This document shows, one piece after another, positions 1 to 8,164 of a stretch of 64,000 nt of DNA. Position 1 is the stretch's first letter. Each line of letters opens with the position of its first letter. The notes under the pieces are model-generated. The model saw only the letters and a list, made by a program, of their open reading frames with translations. It had not been told where the DNA came from and did not search any database. This DNA comes from an uncultured Eubacteriales bacterium (GTDB lineage: Bacteria; Bacillota; Clostridia; Oscillospirales; Acutalibacteraceae). The position numbers and the translations under genes are program-made. The DNA is taken from contig CAKSQS010000003.1 in assembly GCA_934486705.1 (NCBI GenBank), forward strand, positions 1-64,000. The letters run 5' to 3'.

Positions 1-468
1 GTCCGCACGGCGGACAGGGTAGCCTACATAAATCACGATATTGACGACGCGGTGCGCGCGGGGGTAATAGCCGAAAGCGATATACCGCGAGATATTGCGG
101 CGGCGCTGGGCGACACAAAAAGCCACAGAATAAACACGCTTGTTGAGTCGATAGTTAAAAACAGCGACGATACAATTAAAATGGACGCCGAAACCGAGAA
201 GTATTACGATAAGCTGCACGAATTTCTGTTTGAAAGCGTTTATAAAAACCCGGTTGCAAAATCCGAGGAGACAAAGGTTTCGGGAATAGTGGAGGGGCTT
301 ATAAAATATTTCTTTAAAAACCCCGAAAAAATGCCGGAGGAATATTTAAAAATAGCGGCGGCAGAGGGCAAGGAGCGCGCCGTTACCGATTATATTGCGG
401 GAATGACCGACCACTACGCCGTGACGGTATTTTCAGATATTTATATTCCGAAGGCTTGGTCGATATAA
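1..468 (+). CDS. dgt: dGTPase-family HD hydrolase, C-terminal part
   Basis: The reading frame is open from the first base, so the N-terminus lies outside the window. The first visible residues (VRTADRVAYINHDIDDAVRAG) match the conserved helix of deoxyguanosinetriphosphate triphosphohydrolases that follows the HD metal site. The HD motif itself is not visible. These cytosolic enzymes hydrolyse dGTP to deoxyguanosine and triphosphate. The gene sits 26 bases upstream of dnaG, and dgt-dnaG-rpoD is a common order in Clostridia, which supports the call. About 155 residues are visible. The internal ATG at base 52 is only a methionine-like restart, not a believable start, because the homology begins before it. 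Confidence 0.85.
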   Translation, partial: VRTADRVAYINHDIDDAVRAGVIAESDIPRDIAAALGDTKSHRINTLVESIVKNSDDTIKMDAETEKYYDKLHEFLFESVYKNPVAKSEETKVSGIVEGLIKYFFKNPEKMPEEYLKIAAAEGKERAVTDYIAGMTDHYAVTVFSDIYIPKAWSI

Positions 469-494
469 AAAAATAAAAGCGAGGAGGCGGTTTT

Positions 495-2264
495 ATGATA
501 CCCGAGGAAATTATAAGCGAAATTAAATACCGTAACGATATTGAAACCGCCGTATCGCAGTATGTCAATTTAAAGCGGCGGGGCAAAAATCTTGTGGGGC
601 TCTGCCCTTTTCACAGCGAAAAAACGCCGTCCTTTACCGTATACCCCGAAAACGGCTCGTTTTACTGCTTCGGCTGCGGCGTGGGGGGAGATGTCTTCAC
701 CTTTACGGGGCTTATTGAAAACCTTGATTATATAGAATCGGTAAAGCTTTTGGCTGAGCGCTCGGGAATAACCCTGCCGCAGGACGGCTACGACGACTCT
801 ATGCAGCGCCTTAAAAAGAAGATATACGATATCAACCGCGATACCGCAAGGTTTTTCCACGCATTTTTAATGTCGCCGGGCGGCAAATGGGCGCTTGATT
901 ATTTAACGGGCAGAGGGCTGACCATAAAAACAATAAAGCATTTCGGTCTGGGTGCTGCGCCCGACAGTTGGGACGCGCTTATACATCACCTAAAGGAAAA
1001 GGGCTATACAGAGAGCGATATGCTCGCCGCAAACGTTATAGGCAAAAGTCAGCGCGGAAGTATTTACGACCGTTTCAGAAAGCGGGTAATGTTCCCCATA
1101 ATAAACATACGCGGCAATATAGTCGCTTTCAGCGGCAGGGCAATGCCGGGAGATGATAAACAGGGCGGAAAATACGTAAACACGGCAGATACGCCCGTTT
1201 ACAAAAAGAGCGAAAACCTTTTCGGCATAAACTTTGCGAAAAACGTTTGCTCCGAGCGCGTAATATTGGTAGAGGGCAATATGGACGTAATTTCCCTGCA
1301 CCAGGCGGGCTTTGAAAACACCGTAGCCCCCTTGGGCACGGCGTTTACTACCGAGCAGGCAAACCTGCTTTCGCGCTACACAAAGGAAATTGTGCTTATG
1401 CTTGACGCCGACGCGGCGGGGCAAAAGGCGGTGCGCAGGGCGTCGGAGCTGCTTGAAAACACGGGGCTGTCAGTCAGGGTGGTAGTAGTGCCCGACGGCA
1501 AAGACCCCGACGAATATATAAAGAAAAACGGCAAGGAGCGCTTTGCGGCGTTGCTTGAGGGCGCGGTAAGCGATATGGAATATAAGCTGCTTACCGCCGC
1601 AAAGGATATAAACCTTGATAACGAGGACGGCAGGCTTAAATATTTAGCCGCTGCCGCGGAAATAATAGCCGCGTCGGACGATATTATGACGCGGGATATT
1701 TACATAGGCAGGCTTTCTGAAAAGTACGGCGTTTCAAGAACCGCGCTTACCGCCAGAATTGAAGAGCTGCGCAAAAGAAACCGCCGCCAAAAGCAGAAAA
1801 AGGAAATATCCGATATTATTCGGCCGAAATTCACAAAGGACGATATAAACCCCGAAAGGCGGAAATCGCTAAAGGGCACGGCGGCGGAAGAAACGCTTAT
1901 AGCGGTGCTGCTTAAAAACCCCGATTTTTGCAAAATCGCCGCTGAAAAGCTGCCGCCCGAAAAAATGCTTACATCGCTTAACCGCAGGATATACGAAACC
2001 ATACTTTCGGTATTAGAGCGCGGCGGCACGCTTGATATTTCGGCATTTGCCGAAAAGCTGCTGCCGGCTGAAATAGGGTATCTTGTATCCCTGCAAAACA
2101 GCGAAAAAGCGGGTAAAAACCCTGAAATTGTATTAAAAGATTGCATAGGGGTAATATTAGAAGAGGATATGCTGCTGGAGTCTTCCGAAAAGTCGGAAAA
2201 TTCGGTTGAAGAATGGGCGGCGGGTCTTCAGAATCTTATTGACAAAAAAGCGAGAGGAAAGTAA
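495..2264 (+). CDS. dnaG: DNA primase DnaG
   Basis: Makes RNA primers for lagging-strand synthesis. At 589 residues it has the usual bacterial length. The N-terminus has the CHC2 zinc finger (CPFHSEKTPSF followed by FYCFGCGVGGD, residues about 38-65). The central TOPRIM domain shows VEGNMDV near residue 260 and the acidic DADAAG motif near 305. A C-terminal helical region of the type that contacts the DnaB helicase follows. The ATG is preceded by GAGGAGG at a good distance (bases 480-487). It is followed by only 3 bases before rpoD, so the two are almost certainly co-transcribed in the macromolecular-synthesis operon. Confidence 0.97.
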   Translation: MIPEEIISEIKYRNDIETAVSQYVNLKRRGKNLVGLCPFHSEKTPSFTVYPENGSFYCFGCGVGGDVFTFTGLIENLDYIESVKLLAERSGITLPQDGYDDSMQRLKKKIYDINRDTARFFHAFLMSPGGKWALDYLTGRGLTIKTIKHFGLGAAPDSWDALIHHLKEKGYTESDMLAANVIGKSQRGSIYDRFRKRVMFPIINIRGNIVAFSGRAMPGDDKQGGKYVNTADTPVYKKSENLFGINFAKNVCSERVILVEGNMDVISLHQAGFENTVAPLGTAFTTEQANLLSRYTKEIVLMLDADAAGQKAVRRASELLENTGLSVRVVVVPDGKDPDEYIKKNGKERFAALLEGAVSDMEYKLLTAAKDINLDNEDGRLKYLAAAAEIIAASDDIMTRDIYIGRLSEKYGVSRTALTARIEELRKRNRRQKQKKEISDIIRPKFTKDDINPERRKSLKGTAAEETLIAVLLKNPDFCKIAAEKLPPEKMLTSLNRRIYETILSVLERGGTLDISAFAEKLLPAEIGYLVSLQNSEKAGKNPEIVLKDCIGVILEEDMLLESSEKSENSVEEWAAGLQNLIDKKARGK

Positions 2265-2267
2265 ACA

Positions 2268-3335
2268 ATGGAAAAGAACAAAAAAACAGAGGAAATTAAA
2301 GAGAAAACCAACCCGGAGACCGATATGTTTGAAACCGAGGAGGAAAGAAACCTTACGATAGACGATATTGAAAACGCGCCCGACGACCCCGAGGAGCTTT
2401 TTTCGGAGCCGCCCACGCTCGATATTGATTTTGACGAAGAGCCGACCGACGATGAATTAAAGCTTGAGGAAATGGACGTTGACGCGCTTGACGACCTTTC
2501 CTTTGATAATATGAACCTTGACGACCCGGTTAAAATCTATCTGCGCGAAATAGGCAGAGTGCCGCTGCTTTCATCCGATGAGGAAATTGAACTTGCGGTT
2601 AAAATTTCCGAGGGCGACGAATACGCAAAGCAGCGCCTTACCGAGGCGAATTTGCGTCTTGTGGTAAGCATTGCGAAAAAATATGTGGGCAGGGGTATGT
2701 ATTTCCTTGACCTGATTCAAGAGGGCAATGTGGGTCTTATTAAGGCGGTTGATAAATTTGATTATCAAAAGGGCTTTAAGTTTTCAACCTACGCTACTTG
2801 GTGGATAAGGCAGGCTATTACCCGCGCAATAGCGGATCAGGCGAGAACCATACGTATTCCCGTGCATATGGTGGAGACCATTAACCGCCTTAAAAAGGTG
2901 CAAAGCCAGCTGCTGCACGAAAACGGCGTTGAGCCGAGCGAGGAGCTTATTGCGGAAAAAATGGATCTTCCGGTTGAGCGCGTGCGCGAGATAATGCGCG
3001 TGGCGCAGGAGCCTGTTTCAATGGAGACCCCCATAGGGCCTGAGGAAGACTCGCGCCTTATGGACTTTATACGCGACGAGGACGCCTTAGCGCCCGACGA
3101 GGCGGCGCTTAAAACCATAACCAACGAGGATATTGACGGGGTGCTTAAAACCCTTACCCCCAGAGAAGAGTCGGTTATACGCCTGCGTTTCGGCTTACAG
3201 GACGGCAGATGCCACACGCTTGAAGAGGTGGGCTCGGAGTTTAACGTTACAAGAGAGCGTATTCGCCAAATAGAGGCAAAGGCGCTGAGAAAGCTGCGCC
3301 ACCCGGTACGCAGCAATAAGTTCAAGGAAAGATAA
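2268..3335 (+). CDS. rpoD: RNA polymerase primary sigma factor SigA/RpoD
   Basis: Housekeeping sigma-70 factor of 355 residues. An acidic N-terminal tail of about 80 residues leads into region 1.2 (DPVKIYLREIGRVPLL), then region 2 with RLVVSIAKKYVGRGM and the -10-binding FSTYATWWIRQAI, region 3, and region 4.2 with the -35-reading helix VTRERIRQIEAKALRKLR. All signatures of a primary sigma factor are present, and the length fits Clostridia. It follows dnaG with a 3-base gap; AGAGGAAAG upstream of ATG is the ribosome binding site. The many TTGACA-17-TATAAT promoters in this window are the type it would read. Confidence 0.97.
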   Translation: MEKNKKTEEIKEKTNPETDMFETEEERNLTIDDIENAPDDPEELFSEPPTLDIDFDEEPTDDELKLEEMDVDALDDLSFDNMNLDDPVKIYLREIGRVPLLSSDEEIELAVKISEGDEYAKQRLTEANLRLVVSIAKKYVGRGMYFLDLIQEGNVGLIKAVDKFDYQKGFKFSTYATWWIRQAITRAIADQARTIRIPVHMVETINRLKKVQSQLLHENGVEPSEELIAEKMDLPVERVREIMRVAQEPVSMETPIGPEEDSRLMDFIRDEDALAPDEAALKTITNEDIDGVLKTLTPREESVIRLRFGLQDGRCHTLEEVGSEFNVTRERIRQIEAKALRKLRHPVRSNKFKER

Positions 3336-3349
3336 GAGGTATAAAAGCA

Positions 3350-3607
3350 ATGGAATTTTCATATAAAACTAAGGGAGTATGTTCAAGAGGAATCCTCATT
3401 GACGTAGAAGACGGAATTTTAAAAAGCGTCAGATTTGACGGCGGCTGCAGCGGAAACACGCAGGGCGTGGCAAGGCTTGTAGAGGGAATGAAGATCGACG
3501 ACGTTATAGACCGCCTTGCCGATATTAAATGCGGATTCAAGAATACCTCGTGCCCTGCGCAGTTAGCCGAGGCATTGAGGGAATATAAAGCCGCAAAGGG
3601 TGAGTAA
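3350..3607 (+). CDS. TSCPD-domain small protein (TIGR03905-like)
   Basis: An 85-residue protein with a cysteine-bearing motif at both ends: VCSRGI near residue 10, GGCSGN near 30, and CGFKNTSCPAQLAEAL near 65. The last is the TSCPD-type signature, here TSCPA. This domain also occurs at the C-terminus of vitamin B12-dependent ribonucleotide reductases; the stand-alone form is of unknown function and is common in Clostridia. The spaced cysteines suggest metal or redox chemistry, but that is inference. It lies 14 bases after rpoD and 2 bases before the next gene, so it is probably part of the same transcript. Confidence 0.8.
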   Translation: MEFSYKTKGVCSRGILIDVEDGILKSVRFDGGCSGNTQGVARLVEGMKIDDVIDRLADIKCGFKNTSCPAQLAEALREYKAAKGE

Positions 3608-3609
3608 AT

Positions 3610-4152
3610 TTGTATTCGGACAGCGATATTAAAATTGCGGGTGATAAACCCTCACAGGAAATAAAAAAGCGCAGAGAAAGTGCGGTTCAGCCCGAAACGC
3701 TTAAAAAGGACGATATTAAAAACGCCCGCGAGTGGGGCGCGGTTATCGCGCGCAAATTTATAGCGGACGCGCATGACGCAGCCGAGGGCGCAGAGCCCGA
3801 TAACAGCGAAATGATAATTCAGCGGCGGCTGCTTTTGTCCTTTACGGCGACCGTGGGCTTTGAGCAGTTCTGTCGTGATGACGCTTTATGCGGCATAGCG
3901 CAGAAAAGCTTCATCGATACCGTGAAAAAAACCGACCCAGAGCTTTACCGCTCTGCGGGCGATACGGGAGCTTTCTCGTTTTATTACTTAGCCTACCGCC
4001 GCGGCAGCGAGATAGACCGCCGCATCGGTCAGACCTTTGCCATGCTCTGCTCGCATGATGGTGATCCGGTTTACCAGGAGCTGGGCGAGGCGCTTTACTG
4101 CTGGTTTTTATCGGCGGTAAGAAAATCGGCTACAGAGCTCGGTCTCAGATAA
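3610..4152 (+). CDS. conserved hypothetical protein downstream of rpoD
   Basis: A 180-residue soluble protein I do not recognise. The start is a TTG, chosen because AAAGGGTGAG sits just upstream and the previous gene stops 2 bases before it. The N-terminal 50 residues are charged and probably flexible. The rest is predicted to be helical, with two short aromatic stretches (FEQFCRDDALCGIAQKSF and FYYLAYRRG). There is no signal peptide or membrane segment. It is the last gene of the operon, since a strong terminator follows within 15 bases. A role linked to replication or transcription is suggested only by position. Confidence 0.75.
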   Translation: MYSDSDIKIAGDKPSQEIKKRRESAVQPETLKKDDIKNAREWGAVIARKFIADAHDAAEGAEPDNSEMIIQRRLLLSFTATVGFEQFCRDDALCGIAQKSFIDTVKKTDPELYRSAGDTGAFSFYYLAYRRGSEIDRRIGQTFAMLCSHDGDPVYQELGEALYCWFLSAVRKSATELGLR

Positions 4153-4162
4153 ATTTACAATA

Positions 4163-4208
4163 CCCCGCCCGAAAATACGTTTTTTCGGGCGGGGGCTTTT
4201 TTTTTGAA
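4163..4208 (+). terminator. rho-independent terminator of the dnaG-rpoD operon
   Basis: CCCCGCCCGAAAA pairs with TTTTCGGGCGGGG around a short loop and is followed by a run of T. It lies 11 bases after the stop codon of the preceding gene. Confidence 0.95.
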
Positions 4209-4224
4209 ATTTAATGTCTGTAAA

Positions 4225-4264
4225 TAAAAAGTCAGCATACCCAAAAGAGTATGCTGACTTTTTG
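4225..4264 (-). terminator. terminator of the 5S rRNA gene
   Basis: Read on the minus strand, GTCAGCATAC and GTATGCTGAC form a perfect 10-base stem followed by TTTTT, immediately after the 3' end of the 5S rRNA. Confidence 0.93.
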
Positions 4265-4380
4265 TGTTGGCATCTACTTATTTTCCCGGGCAGCTTCCCG
4301 CCGAGTATCTTCAGCGCAAGCGAGCTTAACTTCCGTGTTCGGTATGGGAACGGGTGAACCCTCGCCGCAATCAACACCAA
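4264..4380 (-). rRNA. rrf: 5S ribosomal RNA
   Basis: The minus strand carries the conserved 5S core CCGAACACGGAAGTTAAGC, the upstream CCCGTTCCCATACC segment and the loop E/helix IV region ending in AGATGCCAACAC. The 5' GTGTTG pairs with the 3' CAACAC to close helix I, which fixes the ends to within a few bases; length is about 117. It is not next to 16S or 23S genes in this window and has its own promoter and terminator, so it is an independent transcription unit. Confidence 0.95.
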
Positions 4381-4411
4381 CTGTATATGCTGTTTTTTCG
4401 ACAGCTTGATT

Positions 4412-4440
4412 ATTATATCACTGCTTTTTGCGTTTGTCAA
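4412..4440 (-). promoter_or_regulatory. promoter of the 5S rRNA gene
   Basis: On the minus strand TTGACA (4440-4435), a 17-base spacer and TATAAT (4417-4412) form a perfect consensus sigma-70 promoter about 30 bases before the mature 5S end. The short leader contains a GCTGT/ACAGC hairpin. Confidence 0.9.
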
Positions 4441-4484
4441 GTATTTTTTTAAAAATTTAAAAGAGCTTGTAAGATTTTTTAAGT

Positions 4485-4567
4485 TGGTGCGGGTGACAGG
4501 ACTTGAACCTGCACGCCGGGGCGCCAGCTCCTAAGGCTGGTGCGTCTGCCAATTCCGCCACACCCGC
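4485..4567 (-). tRNA. tRNA-Leu (anticodon UAG)
   Basis: A leucine tRNA with acceptor GCGGGTG/CACCCGC, D-arm GGCGGAATTGGCAGAC, anticodon stem CCAGC/GCTGG with loop CTTAGGA giving anticodon UAG, a long class II variable arm, and the TTCAAGTCC T-loop. The discriminator base is A and the CCA tail is encoded (4487-4485). It reads CUA codons. It lies upstream of, and on the same strand as, the 5S gene. Confidence 0.96.
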
Positions 4568-4581
4568 ATACGATACACGAT

Positions 4582-4610
4582 ATTCTACCTTAAAATGCAA
4601 GAAAAGTCAA
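4582..4610 (-). promoter_or_regulatory. promoter of tRNA-Leu
   Basis: Minus-strand TTGACT (4610-4605), 17-base spacer, TAGAAT (4587-4582), placed 15 bases before the tRNA 5' end. No clear terminator separates the tRNA from the 5S promoter, so some read-through into 5S is possible. Confidence 0.85.
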
Positions 4611-4710
4611 GAAAAATATTGAATATTTCGGAATAAAAGGTTATAATTTATTAACACACCGAAATTCCTTTCGTAATATGTATTGTAGCTTGCGAAAGGT
4701 GTGTGATAAT

Positions 4711-5400
4711 ATGAAACATCGGCACGGAAATTGCTCTGCGTTTTGGCGAGTCGGCATTACAATTTTGCTTATTTGCTCGCTTATTGTTTCGGTATTTTTT
4801 ATGCGAATGAGGCCGGTTATAATCAAATACGCCGAGAGTGTAGCGCAAACGGCAATGTACAACGCCGCAAACGAGGCGGTTTTGGAAATTCTCAGCGAAA
4901 ACGGCATTACATACGACGATATTGTGGTGCTCTCACGCGGCGAAAACGGCAGCGTTACCAGTGCGGAAATCGATATTGTGAAAATAAATACGCTGAAAAG
5001 CGCCATATCCGGCAGGCTTTCGCGCAAGGTTGACGAAAAAGAGTATTACGAGGTTAAAATACCCGTGGGCACTTTTTTTTCAAACGTATATACAAACGCC
5101 TTAGGACCTAAATTGCCCTTTAAAATGCAGCTTACGGCAACGGCGGTGGTCAATTTTTCGCATGAGTTTAAATCGGTGGGTATAAATCAGGTTTTGCACA
5201 TAATAATGATAGATATGAATATTTCGGGCAGCTTTGTGATGATAGGTTACAGAGGCGGCGTGACCGCCGCGACCTCGGCAATAGCCGCACAGACCGTGAT
5301 TTCGGGTGCGGTGCCGGGGGCGTATACGAACGTTATAGAAAGCGAAAACGATAATACGGCGGGACTTATTAACGATTACGGCGCGGTTGCCGAAGATTAA
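4711..5400 (+). CDS. yunB: sporulation protein YunB
   Basis: A 229-residue membrane-anchored protein. One transmembrane segment near residues 11-30 (ITILLICSLIVSVFF) is followed by an extracytoplasmic domain with MYNAANEAVLEIL, the conserved VKIPVGTFFSN and GPKLPFKMQLTATAVV motifs typical of YunB. In Bacillus, yunB is expressed in the mother cell under sigma-E and is needed for normal spore formation. ATG 4711 is preferred over an in-frame ATG at 4678 because GAAAGGTGTG lies at the right distance before it. It supports a spore-forming lineage. Confidence 0.9.
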   Translation: MKHRHGNCSAFWRVGITILLICSLIVSVFFMRMRPVIIKYAESVAQTAMYNAANEAVLEILSENGITYDDIVVLSRGENGSVTSAEIDIVKINTLKSAISGRLSRKVDEKEYYEVKIPVGTFFSNVYTNALGPKLPFKMQLTATAVVNFSHEFKSVGINQVLHIIMIDMNISGSFVMIGYRGGVTAATSAIAAQTVISGAVPGAYTNVIESENDNTAGLINDYGAVAED

Positions 5401-5422
5401 ACGGAAACGGAGAAACTGTAAA

Positions 5423-7393
5423 ATGGACGTAAAGGCAGCGGAAGAAAGAATTAAATATTTAAGCGATACCCTTAAATACCACAACAAAAAATACTATATT
5501 GACGACGCACCTGAAATAGAGGATTTTGAATACGACGCGCTGCTGCGCGAGCTTGAGGAGCTGGAGAAAGCATACCCGCAGTTTAAGCGTGAGGACTCCC
5601 CTACCGTGACCGTGGGCGGCGCGGCGCTTAAGCTTTTTGCCGAGGTTACGCATACCGTAAAAATGGAAAGCCTGCAGGATGTTTTCAGCTTTGATGAGCT
5701 GCGCGCATTCGCGGAAAAAATAGATACATCCAGAACCGTGTTTTCGGTAGAGCCGAAAATCGACGGGCTTTCGGTATCGCTTGAATACAAGGACGGACTT
5801 TTCTTTCGCGGTTCAACACGCGGCGACGGCGTAACGGGCGAAGACGTGACCGCTAATTTAATGCAGATAAAGAGCATACCCAAAGCCATACGCTTTGACG
5901 GCGAGCTTGAAGTGCGCGGCGAGGTGTATATGCCGAAAGATAGCTTTGAAAAGCTTATTGAGCGACAGGAGCTTATGGGTGAATCGCCCGCTAAAAACCC
6001 GCGCAATGCGGCGGCGGGCTCTTTAAGGCAGAAAAACCCGAAAATAGTTAAAGAGCGCGGGCTTGATATATTTGTTTTCAATATTCAGCGAATAACGGGC
6101 AAAGAATTTTCCTCGCATATTGAAACGCTCGACTTTGTAAAATCCCTCGGCTTTCATACATTGCCGACATATAAGCGTTGTGATAATATTGAGGACGTTA
6201 TTGCGGAAATTACGCGCATAGGCAATTCGCGCGGCGGCTTGCCCTATGATATTGACGGCGCGGTTGTAAAGGCTGATAACCTTGAATACCGCCGTGAGCT
6301 CGGCAGCACCGCTAAATACCCGAAATGGGCGGCAGCATTTAAATACCCGCCTGAGGAGAAAGAAACGGTGCTTAAAAGCATAGAAATAAACGTAGGGCGC
6401 ACCGGTGCGCTGACGCCTACCGCAGTATTTGACCCGATACAGCTTGCGGGCACTACCGTGAGCCGCGCAACGCTGCACAACGAAGACTTTATAAATTCCA
6501 AAGGTATAGGCATAGGTGATACAATAGTAGTGCGTAAGGCGGGGGATATTATTCCCGAAGTGCTGAATGTTTCTAAGAAGGGCGATAATTCATCGGTTTA
6601 CAAAATGCCCGATAAATGCCCCTCCTGCGGCTCGCCCGTAACGCGCGAAGAGGGCGAGGCGGTTTTGCGCTGCACCAACGCCGATTGCCCCGCACAGCTT
6701 TTGCGCCACCTGATACACTTCACCTCGCGCGACGCTATGGATATTGAGGGCTTGGGTCCCGCAATGCTTGAGCAGTTGCTTTCGGCAGGGCTTATTCACA
6801 GCATAGACGATATTTACTCGATTGACTACGAAGAGGTTAAAAAGCTTGAACGCGTAGGCGAAAAGAGCGTGGAAAACCTTAAAAACGCGATTGAGAAATC
6901 AAAGGAAAACGACGCGGCAAAGCTGGTTTTCGCTTTCGGAATACGCCATATAGGCAGCAAAGCGGCGGCGCTTTTAACCGAGCATTTCGGCAGCGTTGAG
7001 GCAATAGCCGATGCCTCTGCCGAGGAAATAGAGCAAATTGACGGCATAGGCGGCGTTTTGGCGGAATCAGCGGCGGAGTTTTTCTCGCTGCCCGAAACCG
7101 CGGCTATGCTTGAAAGGCTTAAAAAAAGCGGCGTTAATATGAAGTCTTTAAAAGAGGTTAAGGACACGCGCTTTGCGGGGCTTACCTTTGTGCTTACGGG
7201 TACATTGCCTACCTATACAAGAAACGAAGCTGCCGAAATAATTGAATCGTTCGGGGGCAAGACCTCCTCATCTGTATCTAAAAAAACCTCGTTTGTATTA
7301 GCGGGGGAAGAGGCGGGCAGCAAGCTTGACAAAGCGAATAAGCTTGGAGTCAGGGTCATAAGCGAAGAGGAATTTCGGGAAATGATACTATGA
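5423..7393 (+). CDS. ligA: NAD-dependent DNA ligase LigA
   Basis: Seals nicks in duplex DNA using NAD. At 656 residues it has normal length and full domain order: the Ia domain binding NMN (N-terminal 60 residues), adenylation domain with the KIDG nucleophile motif (lysine near residue 112), OB fold, four-cysteine zinc finger (CPSCG then CTNADCPAQ), helix-hairpin-helix domain and C-terminal BRCT domain. ATG 5423 with an upstream GGAG is chosen; an in-frame TTG at 5387 would add 12 basic residues and overlap yunB. It overlaps the next gene by 4 bases, so the two are translationally coupled. Confidence 0.97.
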   Translation: MDVKAAEERIKYLSDTLKYHNKKYYIDDAPEIEDFEYDALLRELEELEKAYPQFKREDSPTVTVGGAALKLFAEVTHTVKMESLQDVFSFDELRAFAEKIDTSRTVFSVEPKIDGLSVSLEYKDGLFFRGSTRGDGVTGEDVTANLMQIKSIPKAIRFDGELEVRGEVYMPKDSFEKLIERQELMGESPAKNPRNAAAGSLRQKNPKIVKERGLDIFVFNIQRITGKEFSSHIETLDFVKSLGFHTLPTYKRCDNIEDVIAEITRIGNSRGGLPYDIDGAVVKADNLEYRRELGSTAKYPKWAAAFKYPPEEKETVLKSIEINVGRTGALTPTAVFDPIQLAGTTVSRATLHNEDFINSKGIGIGDTIVVRKAGDIIPEVLNVSKKGDNSSVYKMPDKCPSCGSPVTREEGEAVLRCTNADCPAQLLRHLIHFTSRDAMDIEGLGPAMLEQLLSAGLIHSIDDIYSIDYEEVKKLERVGEKSVENLKNAIEKSKENDAAKLVFAFGIRHIGSKAAALLTEHFGSVEAIADASAEEIEQIDGIGGVLAESAAEFFSLPETAAMLERLKKSGVNMKSLKEVKDTRFAGLTFVLTGTLPTYTRNEAAEIIESFGGKTSSSVSKKTSFVLAGEEAGSKLDKANKLGVRVISEEEFREMIL

Positions 7394-7692
7394 AAATTTC
7401 CGACGATTTGGTTTATGAAATATTATCGGCGGTATCGGAAATACCAGAGGGCAAAGTATCAACCTATGGGCAGATAGCCGCCATTATAGGCAGAGAGCGT
7501 AATGCGCGGCTTGTAGGCAAGGTGCTTAGCGTTGCGGGCTATTACGGTGATTACCCATGCCACAGGGTAGTAAACGCTGCGGGCAGAACCGCGCCGCATT
7601 TTTGGGAGCAGCGCGCCTTGCTTGAAGATGAGGGCGTGGAGTTTAAGGAAAACGGCACGGTAGATATGAAAAAATATAAATGGGAATGTTAG
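7390..7692 (+). CDS. MGMT-family DNA-binding protein, minimal form with PCHR motif
   Basis: A 100-residue protein made only of the C-terminal DNA-binding domain of O6-alkylguanine-DNA alkyltransferases: a winged helix (IPEGKVSTYGQIAAIIG, then NARLVGKVL), followed by YPCHRVVNAAGR. The active-site cysteine of PCHR is kept, whereas alkyltransferase-like (ATL) proteins of similar size have tryptophan there. The N-terminal domain of full-length Ogt is absent. It could repair alkylated guanine weakly or flag lesions for excision repair. The ATGA overlap with ligA supports joint expression with a repair gene. Confidence 0.88.
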   Translation: MKISDDLVYEILSAVSEIPEGKVSTYGQIAAIIGRERNARLVGKVLSVAGYYGDYPCHRVVNAAGRTAPHFWEQRALLEDEGVEFKENGTVDMKKYKWEC

Positions 7693-7753
7693 ACAATACA
7701 ATCAGACAAATTTTCTGCTATGGGAAGCATTGTACCCTGATTGTATTGTCTAA
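7689..7753. repeat. 17-base perfect inverted repeat between genes
   Basis: TTAGACAATACAATCAG at 7689-7705 is repeated as its exact reverse complement at 7737-7753, around a 31-base loop. The left arm contains the stop codon of the MGMT-type gene. No T-run follows on either side, so it is not a standard terminator; it could be an RNA stability element or a small insertion. Confidence 0.8.
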
Positions 7754-7798
7754 TGAATTTTATGGCGCACCGCAGGGAAAAATATCAGCGGTGATACT

Positions 7799-8164
7799 AT
7801 GAAACTTTTAAAAAATAAAGGCGTACTTACCGCGGGCGCGGGGCTTGCGGTAGGGCTTGTAAACGGTCTTTTGGGTGCGGGCGGCGGTATGATAGCCGTG
7901 CCGCTTTTGCAAAAATTGGGGCTTGACCGCAAACAGGCGCACGCAAACGCGGTTGCCGTAATTTTGCCCATAACCGTTTTATCGGCGGCGCTTTATCTTA
8001 TAAAGGGTTACGTTTCGGCTTCGGATTCGTTTATATTTATTCCGGGCGGCATTATAGGCTCGCTGCTCGGAACGCTTATTATGCGCAAAATATCCCCTAA
8101 GTGGCTTAAACGCATATTCGGCGGGTTTATGATATATGCAGGCGTTCGCCTGCTGTTAAGATGA
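7799..8164 (+). CDS. TauE/SafE (TSUP) exporter, half-size subunit A
   Basis: A 121-residue hydrophobic protein with about four membrane helices. It carries the glycine-rich signature of the TSUP family at the start (GLVNGLLGAGGGMIAVPLL), which in normal TauE/SafE proteins of about 250 residues occurs once in each half. It therefore equals one half of the usual transporter. Known members export sulfite, sulfoacetate or other organic anions. It overlaps the next half by 4 bases (ATGA), suggesting that the two products assemble into a heterodimer. Confidence 0.88.
   Translation: MKLLKNKGVLTAGAGLAVGLVNGLLGAGGGMIAVPLLQKLGLDRKQAHANAVAVILPITVLSAALYLIKGYVSASDSFIFIPGGIIGSLLGTLIMRKISPKWLKRIFGGFMIYAGVRLLLR

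Noticed and set aside
5387..5422. TTG start for LigA at 5387
   Set aside because: It would overlap the end of yunB and add a short basic tail absent from LigA proteins; ATG 5423 has a suitable upstream GGAG.
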